Positions 24,878-34,511 of a DNA stretch of 64,000 bases are shown here, one piece after another. This DNA is from Pseudoclavibacter endophyticus (GTDB lineage Bacteria > Actinomycetota > Actinomycetes > Actinomycetales > Microbacteriaceae), in the NCBI RefSeq assembly GCF_008831085.1, contig NZ_WBJY01000001.1, forward strand, positions 1,426,001-1,490,000, in the 5' to 3' direction. Under the pieces are notes generated by a model. It was not told the DNA's origin. It saw only the letters and a list, made by a program, of their open reading frames with translations, and did not search any database. Positions within the stretch are counted from its first letter, which is position 1. Each line of letters opens with the position of its first letter. Position numbers and translations under genes: made by a program.

Positions 24878-27004
24878 TCAGCGGCGGCCCCCGCCGCCGC
24901 CCCGGAATCCGCCGGAGGAGCGGAAGCCGCCCCCGCCGCCGCCCCGGAATCCGCCGGAGGAGCGGAAGCCGCCCCCGCCGCCGCGGAAGCTGCTGCCGCC
25001 GAAGCCGCTCGACCCGCCGGAACGACCCCCGCCGGAGATGAGCCCGCCGATGATGCCGCCGATGACGGCATCTCCCATCGACGAGCCGCTTCCATACGAG
25101 CGGCGTCCGTGGTACGCGCCCCCGCCGTAGCCGTTATCGCCGTAGCCCGCGCCGCCGTAGCCGGCGAACGCGTTTTCTCGCGCGCGGCCGACCTCGCCCG
25201 ACGCGATCTGCGTGCCGTTCGAGCTGAGCTTGATCGACTGGTTGACGGCCGCGAGGGCCGCGTCGGGGTCGTCGACCGTCAGCCGGTTCGCGCGGCTGAG
25301 CTCGCTCTCCGCCTGCGAGAGTCGCGTGCGCGGCGTGGCGCTGAGCGCGCCGCGGTGGGTCTGGATGTAGTCGCTGAGGGAACGGACCTGAGCGGTGGCC
25401 TGCGGGATGGCGCGTTCCAGACGGCGTCGCACGCCTTCGAGACGTGCGTGCTCGTCGCTGGTTTCTCGGAGGGCGTCGTCGAGCTTGGCCCCGGCCTCGC
25501 GCAGCACCTCGAGGGTGGCGAGCGGGTCGCGGGGGTTGTCTCCCTCGCGCTGCGCCGTCGCCGCGACCTGCATGGCCGCTGCGATCTCGGTGCGGTTGCG
25601 CGTATCCATCGCGTCGCCGACATCGATCATCTGCAACTGGTTGGCGGCCGCCTTCAGGTCGTCGATCTCGGCCCGGATGCTCGCGGTCGCGTTCTCGAGA
25701 TCGTGTCGCGTGCGCTCGATCGCATCGAGCAGTTGCGCCCCCTGCGCGAGCGCCTCCTGCGCGTCGCCGATGTCGACGGCCGCGAGGCCGGACTTTCCCG
25801 CGCGAAGCAGCTCGCCGGCCTCTTGTGCTTCGCCGATGGCGAGCTGCACCAGCGCGTCGGCCTGCTCGATCGAGTCGTCGACGGCGGCGAGTGCTTGGGG
25901 TGCGTAGCGGTCGCGGAGCGCGTCGAGGGCCGCGCCCGACGAGTCGAGCCTCGCTTTGAGGGCCTCCGCGTCGTCCGTCACCCGCTCGAGCAACTTCGGC
26001 GCGTCGCGCTCCATCGCCCTGAGTTCCTCGAACCGCTGCGCCTGCGCGGCGAGCTCGTCGCGAGCCTGCTCAGTGAGGGTCAAGATCTCGCTGCTCCATG
26101 CACTCCGATCATTGTCGGAGTCGGGGATGTGGTCGAGCAGTTTCGCCTGCAGCTCGAACGCGTGCCTCGTGCGCTGCTTCGCCACCTCGATGGCGTTGCG
26201 GAACGGCGCCGCGGCCTCGGCACCGAACTCCGCCTCGGCGAACGCGGCGTCCTGCTCGGCGGTCTTCACCAGGTCGTCCGTTTGTACCAGCTGGGCTGAC
26301 GCCTGCGTGATGAGCGCCTCGATCGACTGCCGCTTCTCGGCTTCCTCGGCCTTCCTGCGGGCGTTGTCTCGGGCGCGCTTCACGATGAAGTAGACGATGA
26401 GGCCGACGACGATGAGGCCGATGAGGCCGAGGATCACGAGGAAGCCGGAGATGCTCCCGCCGCCTGTTGACCCCGCGGGCGCTTCCGCCTCGTCGGCGTC
26501 GGTGCCGACGTCGCCGAGCGTCGTGCGCAGTCCGTCGGCGGTCGCGACGGCCGCTCCCGCGAGGTCGCCGTCGTTGAGGCGCGGAATCATGTCGCGATTT
26601 TGTATCTCGTCGATGTCGGCGTTCGTGAGCTCGAGGTCGCGGGCGACATTGAGACCGGCCTCGAGCGACGCGAGCCCGACATACATGACGATGTCGGTCG
26701 AGACGAACTGATTCCGCTCGGCGAACTTCGTCGCCCATTCGAATCCGTCGGAGGGGTTCGCGAACTCGTTGACGACCACCAGATGCATGGTCACGCCGTC
26801 CTCGGCCCGGAGGGCGTCCACCGCCTCTTCGATGCGGTCGACGTCGCCGGACGACAGCGTGCCGGTGGCGTCGGTGACGATGCCGGTCGCGGTGAGCGGG
26901 CTGGTCGCGAACGCCGCCGGGACGGCGGATCCGAACACCATCGCAAACGCGGCGATGACCGCCACCAAGAGTCGTCGCACCGTCGGCCCCCATTCACGCG
27001 CCAT
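24878..27004 (-). CDS. TPM-domain (DUF477) membrane protein with coiled coil and Gly-rich tail
   Basis: A 708-residue protein: signal peptide at 1-34 ending in an Ala-rich cleavage region, extracytoplasmic TPM domain at about 38-165, a transmembrane helix at about 186-206, a long predominantly helical region (about 210-560), and a Gly/Ser/Arg/Phe-rich tail from about 600 built from short repeats. TPM domains occur in proteins linked to membrane protein quality control and photosystem repair; the function here is not established. pspA follows on the same strand, which supports an envelope role. The start has no strong ribosome site. Confidence 0.8.
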   Translation of the reverse strand: MAREWGPTVRRLLVAVIAAFAMVFGSAVPAAFATSPLTATGIVTDATGTLSSGDVDRIEEAVDALRAEDGVTMHLVVVNEFANPSDGFEWATKFAERNQFVSTDIVMYVGLASLEAGLNVARDLELTNADIDEIQNRDMIPRLNDGDLAGAAVATADGLRTTLGDVGTDADEAEAPAGSTGGGSISGFLVILGLIGLIVVGLIVYFIVKRARDNARRKAEEAEKRQSIEALITQASAQLVQTDDLVKTAEQDAAFAEAEFGAEAAAPFRNAIEVAKQRTRHAFELQAKLLDHIPDSDNDRSAWSSEILTLTEQARDELAAQAQRFEELRAMERDAPKLLERVTDDAEALKARLDSSGAALDALRDRYAPQALAAVDDSIEQADALVQLAIGEAQEAGELLRAGKSGLAAVDIGDAQEALAQGAQLLDAIERTRHDLENATASIRAEIDDLKAAANQLQMIDVGDAMDTRNRTEIAAAMQVAATAQREGDNPRDPLATLEVLREAGAKLDDALRETSDEHARLEGVRRRLERAIPQATAQVRSLSDYIQTHRGALSATPRTRLSQAESELSRANRLTVDDPDAALAAVNQSIKLSSNGTQIASGEVGRARENAFAGYGGAGYGDNGYGGGAYHGRRSYGSGSSMGDAVIGGIIGGLISGGGRSGGSSGFGGSSFRGGGGGFRSSGGFRGGGGGGFRSSGGFRGGGGGRR
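24902..24985. repeat. 42-bp tandem repeat in the 3' end of the TPM gene
   Basis: Two copies with a period of 42 bases, each containing CCGGAATCCGCCGGAGGAGC, encode a 14-residue Gly/Arg/Phe/Ser unit in the C-terminal tail. The frame is kept, so copy-number changes would only alter tail length. Confidence 0.8.
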
Positions 27005-27124
27005 TCCGGGCGCCAGTCAACGCTACTGAACAAAGACTGGGAGCAGGGAGGACTCGTCGGGGAAAGCCCGTGAGCGGCTTGTGTGAACGATCGGTGAGCT
27101 ATCGGCGAACCGCGCGCGGCGACG

Positions 27125-27153
27125 TTCACAGCGTCCCTGTCAGTTCGTACAAT
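27125..27153 (+). promoter_or_regulatory. Strong housekeeping-type promoter of the DivIVA-like gene
   Basis: TTCACA (27125-27130), exactly 17 bases, TACAAT (27148-27153). Both hexamers are 5/6 matches to the sigma-70 consensus, the best promoter seen in the window. The leader before the ATG at 27197 is about 37 bases. Confidence 0.7.
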
Positions 27154-27196
27154 GGAGGTGCTACAGGGCGATTCGGAGTGTGAGGAGGAACGGCAG

Positions 27197-27505
27197 ATGC
27201 GCAGCGACGACATCGTCAACCAGCGATTCAGCACGACACGATTCGGCGCGGGCTACGACCAGCGCGAGGTCGACACGTTCCTCGAAAAGCTGACGGCCGC
27301 CCTGCGCCGCCTTGAGACGGGTGATCATCTCGAAGCCGGTGGAGTGAACTCGGAAGAGGTCATCAACGTGCGCTTCACGCCGTCGCGGTTCCGCGTTGGG
27401 TACGACGCGCCCGAGGTCGACGAGTTCCTCGACCGGATCGTGATCGAGCTGCGTCGGCGCGAGGGCGTCACCGATCCGCTCGAAGCAGCGTCGGCGCGCG
27501 GTTGA
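27197..27505 (+). CDS. Small DivIVA-domain protein with two motif copies
   Basis: A 102-residue protein with the DivIVA N-terminal motif twice: VNQRFSTTRFGAGYDQREVD and, about 41 residues later, INVRFTPSRFRVGYDAPEVD, each followed by a short helix (FLEKLTAALRR, FLDRIVIELRR). DivIVA/Wag31 proteins mark curved membrane and poles, but this one lacks the long coiled coil, so it is a small relative rather than Wag31. The ATG at 27197 has a GAGGAGGA ribosome site. It is a single-gene unit. Confidence 0.75.
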   Translation: MRSDDIVNQRFSTTRFGAGYDQREVDTFLEKLTAALRRLETGDHLEAGGVNSEEVINVRFTPSRFRVGYDAPEVDEFLDRIVIELRRREGVTDPLEAASARG

Positions 27506-27593
27506 GCCTTCCGGCGCGCTGATCAGTGGGCGTCCGCAGCGACGGCGCGGGCACACGGCCGACGAGCGCCGCCGGGAACCGTCGGGCACCTGC

Positions 27594-27599
27594 TAGGCT
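27594..27599 (+). promoter_or_regulatory. -10 box of the tRNA-Arg gene
   Basis: TAGGCT 12 bases upstream of the mature tRNA 5' end. No matching -35 was found. Confidence 0.45.
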
Positions 27600-27611
27600 T
27601 GCCGGTCGTTA

Positions 27612-27687
27612 GCCTCCGTAGCTCAGTGGATAGAGCGCCGGTTTCCGGTACCGTAGGTCGCAGGTTCGACTCCTGTCGGGGGCACCA
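27612..27687 (+). tRNA. tRNA-Arg (anticodon CCG)
   Basis: A full cloverleaf: 7-bp acceptor stem GCCTCCG/CGGGGGC, D-arm GCTC/GAGC, anticodon loop TTCCGGT with anticodon CCG at 27646-27648, T-loop TTCGACT closed by GCAGG/CCTGT, and an encoded CCA end. It reads CGG, a frequent arginine codon in this GC-rich genome. No integrase gene or direct repeat of its 3' end is visible nearby. Confidence 0.95.
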
Positions 27688-27856
27688 CACCAAGGCCCGA
27701 AGGCTTGGCCCGAAGTATCAAAGGCCGAGGCTCGGGTCTTGTACGCATTCGCAGCCAAGACATGGCGTCCGGACACGTCGGGGCGTCAGTGGGATCCGAC
27801 GGGTGCGTGATCGGCCATGCCCTGGCCCGGTCGTGCCATTGCGCGCCGACCACGAA

Positions 27857-27889
27857 GGAACGCCCGGAAGCGGTGCTCCCGGGCGTTCC
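27857..27889. terminator. Perfect 11-bp hairpin downstream of catalase
   Basis: GGAACGCCCGG (27857-27867) pairs with CCGGGCGTTCC (27879-27889) across an 11-base loop. It lies 35 bases past the catalase stop and could also stop read-through from the tRNA gene. A U-tract is missing, as in many high-GC genomes. The remaining 27688-27924 interval holds no gene I can support. Confidence 0.6.
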
Positions 27890-27924
27890 GCGTGGCGTCC
27901 GCGGTCAGGACATCCGTCGACGCA

Positions 27925-29589
27925 TCAGCGTTCGACGACGACGCGCTCGTTCGGGACGACGTGGGTCATCTTGAGCCCCGTCACATCGCGCGGTCCGTTG
28001 TTGCCGAGGTTCGCGAGGCGCTGCAGCTCCTCCTCGCTGAGCGTTTGGCTCTGCAACGGCTCGAGGTGCTTGACGTCATCGACCGAGATGCCGAGGCCCT
28101 CGCCGACCCGAAGGCCCAGCTCGTCATCCACCATCAGGAAATGCCACACCATCCGCTCCTGCACCGGACGGGCGGCCTCGCTGATGAGCCCGACGAAGTT
28201 CGCCACGAGGTCGTCCTTCTCCCATTGCTCCATGAGCTGGTAACGCTGGCCCGCCTGCGTGTAGTCGTTCGTTCGGGGGATTCGCTTGCGCGTGAGACGC
28301 CCGCGGATCTCGGGCCCCTCCTCGTCATGCGTCGGGTACTGCGCCTCGCGCAACCCGCCGGTGATGGATGGCTCGTAGTTGACGTGCGGGTTCTGCCCGT
28401 CCCCGAGGTCGACTCCGTACGACATCTCGCCGCCGCGTTGATTGGTGGCAACGCGGGCGTTCTTCGGGCTGTTTACGGGGAGCTGGAGGTAATTCGGTCC
28501 AACGCGGTAACGCTGCGTGTCCGAGTACGAGAACGTGCGGCCCACGAGCATCTTGTCGTCAGAGAAGTCGAGGCCGTCGACCAGGACGCCAGTACCGAAG
28601 GCGATCTGCTCGCTCTCGTTGTGGTGATCCGATACGTTGCTCGTCAGCGTCATCGTGCCGACGAGCTTGGGCTCGAACTCGTTCTCGGGCCACACCTTGG
28701 TGTCGTCGAGCGGATCGAAGTCGAGTTCGGGATGCTCGTCATCGCTCATGAGCTGAACGTACAGGTCCCACTGCGGGTAGTCCCCGCGCTCGATGGACTC
28801 GTACAGGTCCTTCGACGCATGCCCCAGCTCAGCGGCCTGGATGTTCGCGGCGTCCGACTCGGTCAGGCTCTTCACGCCTGCGCGTGGAATCCAGTGGTAC
28901 TTCACGAGGTGCGTCTCGCCCTGTGCGTTCACCCACTTATAGGTGTTGACACCGAAGCCCTGCATCGTGCGGTAGTTGGCCGGGATGCCGCGGGGACTGA
29001 AGAGGTTGACGATCATGTGCATTGACTCAGGCGTCTGCGACATGAAGTCGAAGATGCGCGCGGGTTCCTGACGGAATGTCACGGGATCCGGCTTCAGTGC
29101 GTGAATCACGTCGGGAAATTTGATCGCGTCGCGGATGAAGAACACCGCGAGATTGTTGCCCACCAGATCCCAGTTTCCGTCCTCGGTGTAGAACTTCACC
29201 GCGAAGCCGCGCGGATCGCGCGCGGCCTCCGACGAGTCGCGCCCGCCGATGACGGTTGAGAAGCGGATCGCGAGGTCCGTCTTCATGCCGGGCTCGGCGA
29301 ACAGCTTGGCGCGCGTGTACTTCGAGATCGGCTCGTCCCCCCAGGTGCCGGTCGCCTCGAAGTGGCCGTAGGCCACGGCTCCACGGGCGTGGACGACGCG
29401 TTCCGGAATCCGTTCGCGATCGAAATGGCTGATCTTCTCGAGGAACTGATAGTTCTCCAGCGTTGCCGGGCCGCGGGCGCCCACGGTTCGCTGGTTCTGG
29501 TTGTCGTAGACGGGATGGCCCTGACGGTTGGTCAGGACGGGGCGGTCTTCCTCGTTCGGAGTCGGCCCCTGAGAAGCGACATCAGTCAT
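27925..29589 (-). CDS. katA: Monofunctional haem catalase
   Basis: Dismutates hydrogen peroxide. The 554-residue protein has the distal histidine H67 in RVVHARG, the distal asparagine in [10 protein letters not shown], the active-site-flanking [18 protein letters not shown], and the proximal haem tyrosine in [12 protein letters not shown]. It is somewhat longer than the about 485-505 usual for small-subunit clade 3 enzymes, with extra residues at the C-terminus. The ATG at 29589 follows an AAAGGGG site. A TAGTCT -10 lies at 29630-29635. No Fur or OxyR gene is adjacent. Confidence 0.95.
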   Translation of the reverse strand: MTDVASQGPTPNEEDRPVLTNRQGHPVYDNQNQRTVGARGPATLENYQFLEKISHFDRERIPERVVHARGAVAYGHFEATGTWGDEPISKYTRAKLFAEPGMKTDLAIRFSTVIGGRDSSEAARDPRGFAVKFYTEDGNWDLVGNNLAVFFIRDAIKFPDVIHALKPDPVTFRQEPARIFDFMSQTPESMHMIVNLFSPRGIPANYRTMQGFGVNTYKWVNAQGETHLVKYHWIPRAGVKSLTESDAANIQAAELGHASKDLYESIERGDYPQWDLYVQLMSDDEHPELDFDPLDDTKVWPENEFEPKLVGTMTLTSNVSDHHNESEQIAFGTGVLVDGLDFSDDKMLVGRTFSYSDTQRYRVGPNYLQLPVNSPKNARVATNQRGGEMSYGVDLGDGQNPHVNYEPSITGGLREAQYPTHDEEGPEIRGRLTRKRIPRTNDYTQAGQRYQLMEQWEKDDLVANFVGLISEAARPVQERMVWHFLMVDDELGLRVGEGLGISVDDVKHLEPLQSQTLSEEELQRLANLGNNGPRDVTGLKMTHVVPNERVVVER

Positions 29590-29629
29590 AAAGGCCCCTT
29601 TCGTGGGTGTGTCGGGGTGCGGTCTTCGC

Positions 29630-29635
29630 AGACTA
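29630..29635 (-). promoter_or_regulatory. -10 box of catalase
   Basis: TAGTCT on the minus strand, about 40 bases upstream of the catalase ATG. The -35 is weak. Confidence 0.35.
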
Positions 29636-29692
29636 GGTGGCTCATCTCCACGTCGTCTCGAAAGTTCATCGGACGCTGGCACACTTTGCATC

Positions 29693-30487
29693 GTGCTTCG
29701 CAGACTCGAGTCGTCATTGACCCTCACGCTGGCCCAGCCGGCGACCATCGTGTTCTCCGTGGCGGCGCACGCGCACGCGAGTCTCGCCAGCGAGGAGATC
29801 TCGATCACGAGCGATGGCGAGCCCGTGCCCTTCACTGAGGTCGTCGACCGCGCCGAGTGCCGGCTGCACCGGGTCGAGACTGCCGTAAAGCGCCTCGACG
29901 TGCGTTACGCGGCCGAGGTCGACGGTTTTGCCGAGCCGAACAGGCCTGACGACCTCGACCGCATCCTCTACACGCGGCCGTCCCGCTATTGCGAGTCCGA
30001 CGCGCTCGGGCCGAGCGCATCCTCACTCTTCGGTTCCAAGCGCGGCTTCGAGTTGGTCGACGCCGTCGTCGACTGGGTTGCCGGGTGGCTCACCTACCGC
30101 GTGGGGTCGAGCCTGCCAACCGACGGAGCTCGCGAGACGTACCTGAAGCGGCAGGGCGTGTGCCGCGACTACGCCCACCTCGTGATCGCCATGCTCCGGG
30201 CACGCGACATGCCGGCTCGTCTCGTGTCGGTCTACGCGGCGGGTCTCACTCCCATGGATTTCCACGCGGTGGTCGAGGCCTGCGTCGACGGCGAGTGGTA
30301 CGTCGTCGACGCGACCCGCATGGCGCCCCGCCACCTGATGCAGCGCATCGCGACGGGGCGCGACGCCGCCGATACCGCCTTCATGACCAGCACGCTCTCG
30401 GGCGTGCGGTTGAACGGGATGCAAGTGAACGCCTGGACGGACGACTTCGCCCTTGACGATCCCGAGGCGCGGGTCCGGCTCCGGTAG
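29693..30487 (+). CDS. Transglutaminase-like protein
   Basis: A 264-residue protein with a bacterial transglutaminase N-terminal beta region and the papain-like core. The catalytic cysteine is in GVCRDYAH near 157, the histidine in MDFHAVVEA near 190 and the aspartate in [10 protein letters not shown] near 205, so the triad is intact. These proteins are predicted cysteine proteases or amidases; the substrate is unknown. The GTG at 29693 is chosen because homology begins about there and a poor -10 (CACTTT) lies just upstream; an earlier in-frame start exists at 29603. It is divergent from catalase. Confidence 0.8.
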   Translation: MLRRLESSLTLTLAQPATIVFSVAAHAHASLASEEISITSDGEPVPFTEVVDRAECRLHRVETAVKRLDVRYAAEVDGFAEPNRPDDLDRILYTRPSRYCESDALGPSASSLFGSKRGFELVDAVVDWVAGWLTYRVGSSLPTDGARETYLKRQGVCRDYAHLVIAMLRARDMPARLVSVYAAGLTPMDFHAVVEACVDGEWYVVDATRMAPRHLMQRIATGRDAADTAFMTSTLSGVRLNGMQVNAWTDDFALDDPEARVRLR

Positions 30488-30552
30488 TCCCTCGTCCGCC
30501 CGCGCCGGGGACGATGACGCTCGCGCCGTCAGCCGCGGTGGCACCGACGCTC

Positions 30553-30558
30553 TAAGAT
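30553..30558 (+). promoter_or_regulatory. -10 box for leaderless argS
   Basis: TAAGAT ends 8 bases before the GTG at 30567, with no ribosome site between. Confidence 0.45.
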
Positions 30559-30566
30559 GGGCCGTC

Positions 30567-32231
30567 GTGACCTCAGCCGACTTGACGCACCAGCTCGCCT
30601 CATCCGTACGCGCCGCGCTCGATGCGCGCGGCGCCACCGACACCGTCGAGGTGACCGAGAGCGACCTCGTGCTCGAGCGGCCGAAGAACCGCGCGCACGG
30701 CGACTGGTCGTCGAACGTCGCGATGCGCTTCGCGAAGCGCGTCGGCGTCGCGCCCCGCGACCTCGCGAGCGACATCGCGGGGGACCTCGCGAGCTCACCC
30801 CTCGTGCGTGCCGCGGATGTCGCGGGTCCCGGCTTCATCAACATCACCCTCGAGCCTGCCGCGGCCGGTGTGCTCGCGAAACGCATCGTCGACGAGGGTG
30901 ACGCGTACGGGCGGGGGACCTCGCTCGCCGGGCGCGCGATCAACCTCGAGTTCGTCTCGGCGAACCCCACCGGTCCGATCCATCTCGGCGGCGTGCGCTG
31001 GGCGGCGGTCGGCGACAGCCTCGCGCGCGTGCTGCAGGCGGCGGGCGGCGAGGTGACGCGGGAGTACTACTTCAACGACCATGGCGCGCAGATCGACCGC
31101 TTCGCGTCGTCGCTCGTCGCCGCTCACCTCGGCGAGCCCACGCCGGAGGACGGCTATGGCGGCGCCTACATCGGCGAGATCGCTCAGCGCGTCGCGCGAG
31201 CCGCCGGTGCCGAACTCGACGGCCTCGACCGGCCCGCCCTGCAGGAGCGATTCCGTCGCGACGGGGTCGAGCTCATGTTCGGCGAGATCCAGCAGAAGCT
31301 GCACGAGTTCGGCGTCGACTTCGACGTCTTCTTCCATGAGGACACCGTGCACGCCTCGGGGGCGGTCGACCGCGCGATCGAGCGGCTGCGCGACCTCGGC
31401 CACATTTTCGAGGCTGACGGCGCCACGTGGCTGCGCACGACGACCTTCGGCGACGACAAGGATCGCGTCCTCGTGCGCTCCAACGGCGAACCGACCTATA
31501 TGTCCGGCGACATCGGCTACTACCTCGACAAGCGCGAGCGCGGTTTCGACGAGTGCATCATCATGCTGGGGGCTGACCACCACGGGTACGTCGGCCGCAT
31601 GATGGCGATGGTCGAGGCGTTCGGGGACACGCCCAACGTGAACCTGCAGTTACTGATCGGCCAGATGGTGAATCTCGTAAAAGACGGTGAGCCGGTGCGC
31701 ATGTCGAAACGCGCGGGCAACATCGTCACCCTTGACGACCTCGTCGATGCGGTCGGGGTCGACGCCGCGCGCTACGCACTCGTGCGCTCGTCGGTCAACA
31801 CGACGCTCGAGATCGACCTCGACCTGCTCGTTTCGCGCACCAACGACAACCCCGTTTACTCGGTGCAGTACGCGCACGCCCGCACGTCGGCGGTGCAGCG
31901 GAACGCCGACCAGGCTGGAGTCAGTCACGCCGACTTCGATCCGGCGCTGCTCGTCCACGGCACCGAGTCGGCGCTGCTCGGTGGGCTGCAGGAGTTTCCG
32001 CGCATCGTCGAGCAGGCCGCCGAGCTCCGCGAGCCGCACCGAGTCGCCCGGTACCTCGAAGAGCTCGCGGGCCTGTACAACCGCTGGTACGACAACTGTC
32101 GCGTGATCCCGCGGGCCGGCGAGCCGGTGACGCCGCTGCACCACACCCGCCGGTGGCTCAACGACGCCACGAGCAACGTCTTGCGCAACGGGCTCGGTCT
32201 GCTCGGCGTGAGCGCCCCCGAACGCATGTAG
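30567..32231 (+). CDS. argS: Arginyl-tRNA synthetase
   Basis: Class I synthetase charging tRNA-Arg. The 554 residues match the family length. The HIGH-type signature is HLGG in [16 protein letters not shown], and the KMSKS-type loop is MSKRAGN. The C-terminal DALR anticodon-binding helices are present, ending just before the stop. The start is GTG with a -10 box close upstream. In other actinobacteria lysA follows directly; here three DUF2993 genes intervene. Confidence 0.96.
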   Translation: MTSADLTHQLASSVRAALDARGATDTVEVTESDLVLERPKNRAHGDWSSNVAMRFAKRVGVAPRDLASDIAGDLASSPLVRAADVAGPGFINITLEPAAAGVLAKRIVDEGDAYGRGTSLAGRAINLEFVSANPTGPIHLGGVRWAAVGDSLARVLQAAGGEVTREYYFNDHGAQIDRFASSLVAAHLGEPTPEDGYGGAYIGEIAQRVARAAGAELDGLDRPALQERFRRDGVELMFGEIQQKLHEFGVDFDVFFHEDTVHASGAVDRAIERLRDLGHIFEADGATWLRTTTFGDDKDRVLVRSNGEPTYMSGDIGYYLDKRERGFDECIIMLGADHHGYVGRMMAMVEAFGDTPNVNLQLLIGQMVNLVKDGEPVRMSKRAGNIVTLDDLVDAVGVDAARYALVRSSVNTTLEIDLDLLVSRTNDNPVYSVQYAHARTSAVQRNADQAGVSHADFDPALLVHGTESALLGGLQEFPRIVEQAAELREPHRVARYLEELAGLYNRWYDNCRVIPRAGEPVTPLHHTRRWLNDATSNVLRNGLGLLGVSAPERM

Positions 32232-32270
32232 CGACGCGCACGGCCCATACCGCAGAGGGAGAGTCAGGGC

Positions 32271-33059
32271 ATGACGCCGAACCAACGCGAGCGCGGTCCT
32301 GGAGCCGCGAACGAGTCGCGGCGACGCGTGCACCCGGGAATCCGATGGGCAATCGGACTCCTGCTCGCCGTGACCGCGCTGGTCGCCATCGACACTGGCG
32401 TGCGCCTCGTGATGCAGTGGCGCGTCGCGGTGGCCGCGGAGGAGGCGCTGCCGCCCGGTGTCACGGCCGACGTGGATGCTCGCGTGCACGGGTTCTCCGC
32501 TCTGTGGCAGCTTGCGACGGGGTCGCTCGAACACCTCGAGCTGATGACCGACGACCTCACGGTGCTCGGCGTGACGGTCGAGGTCGGGGTCGACGCATAC
32601 GGCGTCTCGTTCACCGACGGGGCGGTGCCCGTGCTGCAGGCCGAGCAGCTTCAGGGCCACCTGCACATCTCGGAGGCCGCCCTCAACGCGCTCGTTCCCG
32701 TTCCGGGGGCATCCGGCGGGGTCACGCTCGGCGACGGCGTCGTGGCCTACTCCACCACCATGTCGATCCTCGGCCTGGAGGTCGATGTCGACATCGAGGC
32801 GACCGTCGGCATGCAGGGCGACCGCCTCGTCATCCAGGCGACCAAGGTCGACATCATCGGCGGTGACGTCGATGTGGATGCCGCGGCGGTGCTCGGCGGC
32901 GCTGCGATCACCGTTCCTGTGTGCACCGCCGAGTACTTGCCGGGGCAGGTGCACCTCACGGGGATCGATGTGGCGAAGGACGGCGTGACGGTCGCGATCA
33001 CCGCCAACCGCATCGAGCTCGACGAGGACACGATTGCTGATCGGGGCACCTGCCGGTAG
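32271..33059 (+). CDS. DUF2993 (LmeA-like) protein, paralogue 1
   Basis: A 262-residue protein with a single N-terminal membrane anchor at about 26-48 and an extracytoplasmic DUF2993 domain (GFSALWQLATGSLEHLEL, then strand-rich sequence). Mycobacterial LmeA of this family binds lipid and is needed for lipomannan elongation; that link is only by family. Two cysteines (PVC and the final TCR) match positions in the next two genes and could form a disulfide. A GGGAGAG site precedes the ATG. Confidence 0.75.
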   Translation: MTPNQRERGPGAANESRRRVHPGIRWAIGLLLAVTALVAIDTGVRLVMQWRVAVAAEEALPPGVTADVDARVHGFSALWQLATGSLEHLELMTDDLTVLGVTVEVGVDAYGVSFTDGAVPVLQAEQLQGHLHISEAALNALVPVPGASGGVTLGDGVVAYSTTMSILGLEVDVDIEATVGMQGDRLVIQATKVDIIGGDVDVDAAAVLGGAAITVPVCTAEYLPGQVHLTGIDVAKDGVTVAITANRIELDEDTIADRGTCR

Positions 33060-33259
33060 GCGATCAGGCGCGCGGGTTACGACGAGGGGGTGACGCCGGG
33101 TGGGCCGAATACACCTGTGTGTGGTCGCCGGATGCGTGGACGTGATGAGAGAGTCGAGGTCGACATGCGCCCGGCGATGACGCACCGCGCGCCCGAGGAT
33201 CCGGTATCGATCCGCACCCTCGAGTCGAGACGACTGACCCCCACATCGATCGGACGGCC

Positions 33260-34489
33260 ATGACCACTCCACCACCATGGGCCCAGCAGCCGAACGGACA
33301 GCCCGGAGCGGGCTTCGGCGCGACCGCCGGCCAGCCTGCCCCTGGCCAGCCGGGTGCCGGACAATCCTCGTTCGGGCAACCGACCGGTGGGTACGGCCAG
33401 TCGAGCGGGTACGCGCAAACGAGCGGTCACGGACAGCCCGCGTACGGGCAGCCGGGCCACACTCAGCCCGGGTACGGGCAGCCGGGCCAGGGCCAGTACG
33501 GGCAGCCGAGCTTCGGGCAGCCGGGCCAGGGCCAGTACGGCCAGCCGGGCTACGGGCAGCCGGGCTCGTACGGCTCGCCGACGCCGGGATACGCGCAGGG
33601 AAGCGCTCCGGGCGCCCCGCCGCAGCCGTTCGGGCAGCAGGCGCCGAGCGGCGCGCCGGGGCAACCGGGCAACCTCGGTCAGCCCGGATACGGCGCAATG
33701 ACCGGGGGCGCGCCGGCCTCGGGGACGAAGAAGCCGCGCATGGCGCTGTGGATCAGCCTCGGTGCCGCCGCGCTCGTGGTGCTCCTCGTCGCCGGTGTGG
33801 TCATCGCGGAGTTCGTCACCCGCGGCAACGTCACGGGAGACCTCGAGGCCAAGGCGGAGGCCATCTCGATCTCGCATGGCGACTCGACGGTCGAGGGGAC
33901 CTATGACGTGAGCGTCGACGGGTTCAGCTTCCTGTCGCAACAGGTGGGCGGATCGTACGACCACATCGCCTTCTCGGGCGTTGACCAAACGCTCAACGGA
34001 CAGCCCTATTCCTCGAGCTTCGACGCTTACGGCGTGCCGTCGGACCTCTCGGGCCCCGCCGAACGCATCGAGTTCAACTCGCACCGGCCCGTCGATGCCA
34101 TTCAGGGACTGCTGGCCGAGGACGATGACGCGGATGCCGAAGCGGGCGCGGGCGAGTCCACGGTCGAGCTCGGCGACGGTCAGATCATCTCCTCCTACAG
34201 CTACTCCTCGGGCGGCTACGAGATCAGCTACGAGCTCGTCTACGAGATCCGTGTCGAGGACGGCGAGTTCGTCTCGCAGGTCATGTCGTCGAAGATCAAC
34301 ATTTTCGGTTCGGTCTCCGAGAGTGGTGAAGAAGAGCCACAGACCATGCCCGTGTGCGAAGATCAGGACGGCCTCGAGGGCGAAGCCAAGGAGGCGACGA
34401 TCTCGCCTGACGGCGTCACGCTTGTGTGGTCGGTGACCGGCGAGCGCGCGACCCTCGACAATCTCGGCGACATCGCCGGCTGCGTGTAG
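33260..34489 (+). CDS. DUF2993-like protein with Gly/Gln/Pro/Tyr-rich cytoplasmic tail, paralogue 2
   Basis: A 409-residue protein. Residues 1-155 are low complexity with repeated GYGQPGQGQ units, then a KKPR stop signal, a transmembrane helix at about 163-185 and an external domain that mirrors the neighbouring genes: [33 protein letters not shown], and a C-terminal pair of cysteines (PVC, AGCV). The charge pattern puts the repeat tail in the cytoplasm. The function is unknown. The 200-base gap before it has no clear promoter. Confidence 0.7.
   Translation: MTTPPPWAQQPNGQPGAGFGATAGQPAPGQPGAGQSSFGQPTGGYGQSSGYAQTSGHGQPAYGQPGHTQPGYGQPGQGQYGQPSFGQPGQGQYGQPGYGQPGSYGSPTPGYAQGSAPGAPPQPFGQQAPSGAPGQPGNLGQPGYGAMTGGAPASGTKKPRMALWISLGAAALVVLLVAGVVIAEFVTRGNVTGDLEAKAEAISISHGDSTVEGTYDVSVDGFSFLSQQVGGSYDHIAFSGVDQTLNGQPYSSSFDAYGVPSDLSGPAERIEFNSHRPVDAIQGLLAEDDDADAEAGAGESTVELGDGQIISSYSYSSGGYEISYELVYEIRVEDGEFVSQVMSSKINIFGSVSESGEEEPQTMPVCEDQDGLEGEAKEATISPDGVTLVWSVTGERATLDNLGDIAGCV
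33475..33540. repeat. 27-bp direct repeat (period 39) in paralogue 2
   Basis: A 27-base sequence starting CGGGCAGCCGGGCCAGGG occurs identically at 33475-33501 and 33514-33540. It encodes part of the [11 protein letters not shown] tail and is likely to expand or contract by slippage. Confidence 0.8.
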
Positions 34490-34511
34490 CCCTGCAAAGA
34501 ACGGACCTCGT

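Noticed and set aside
27612..27924. tRNA-Arg as an attachment site for an integrated element
   Set aside because: No integrase, no repeat of the tRNA 3' end and ordinary chromosomal genes on both sides.
27599..28243. Open frames reading through the tRNA-Arg gene on both strands, including one whose C-terminus reads PTGVEPATYG
   Set aside because: These peptides are the well-known artefact of translating a tRNA gene; the cloverleaf is complete.
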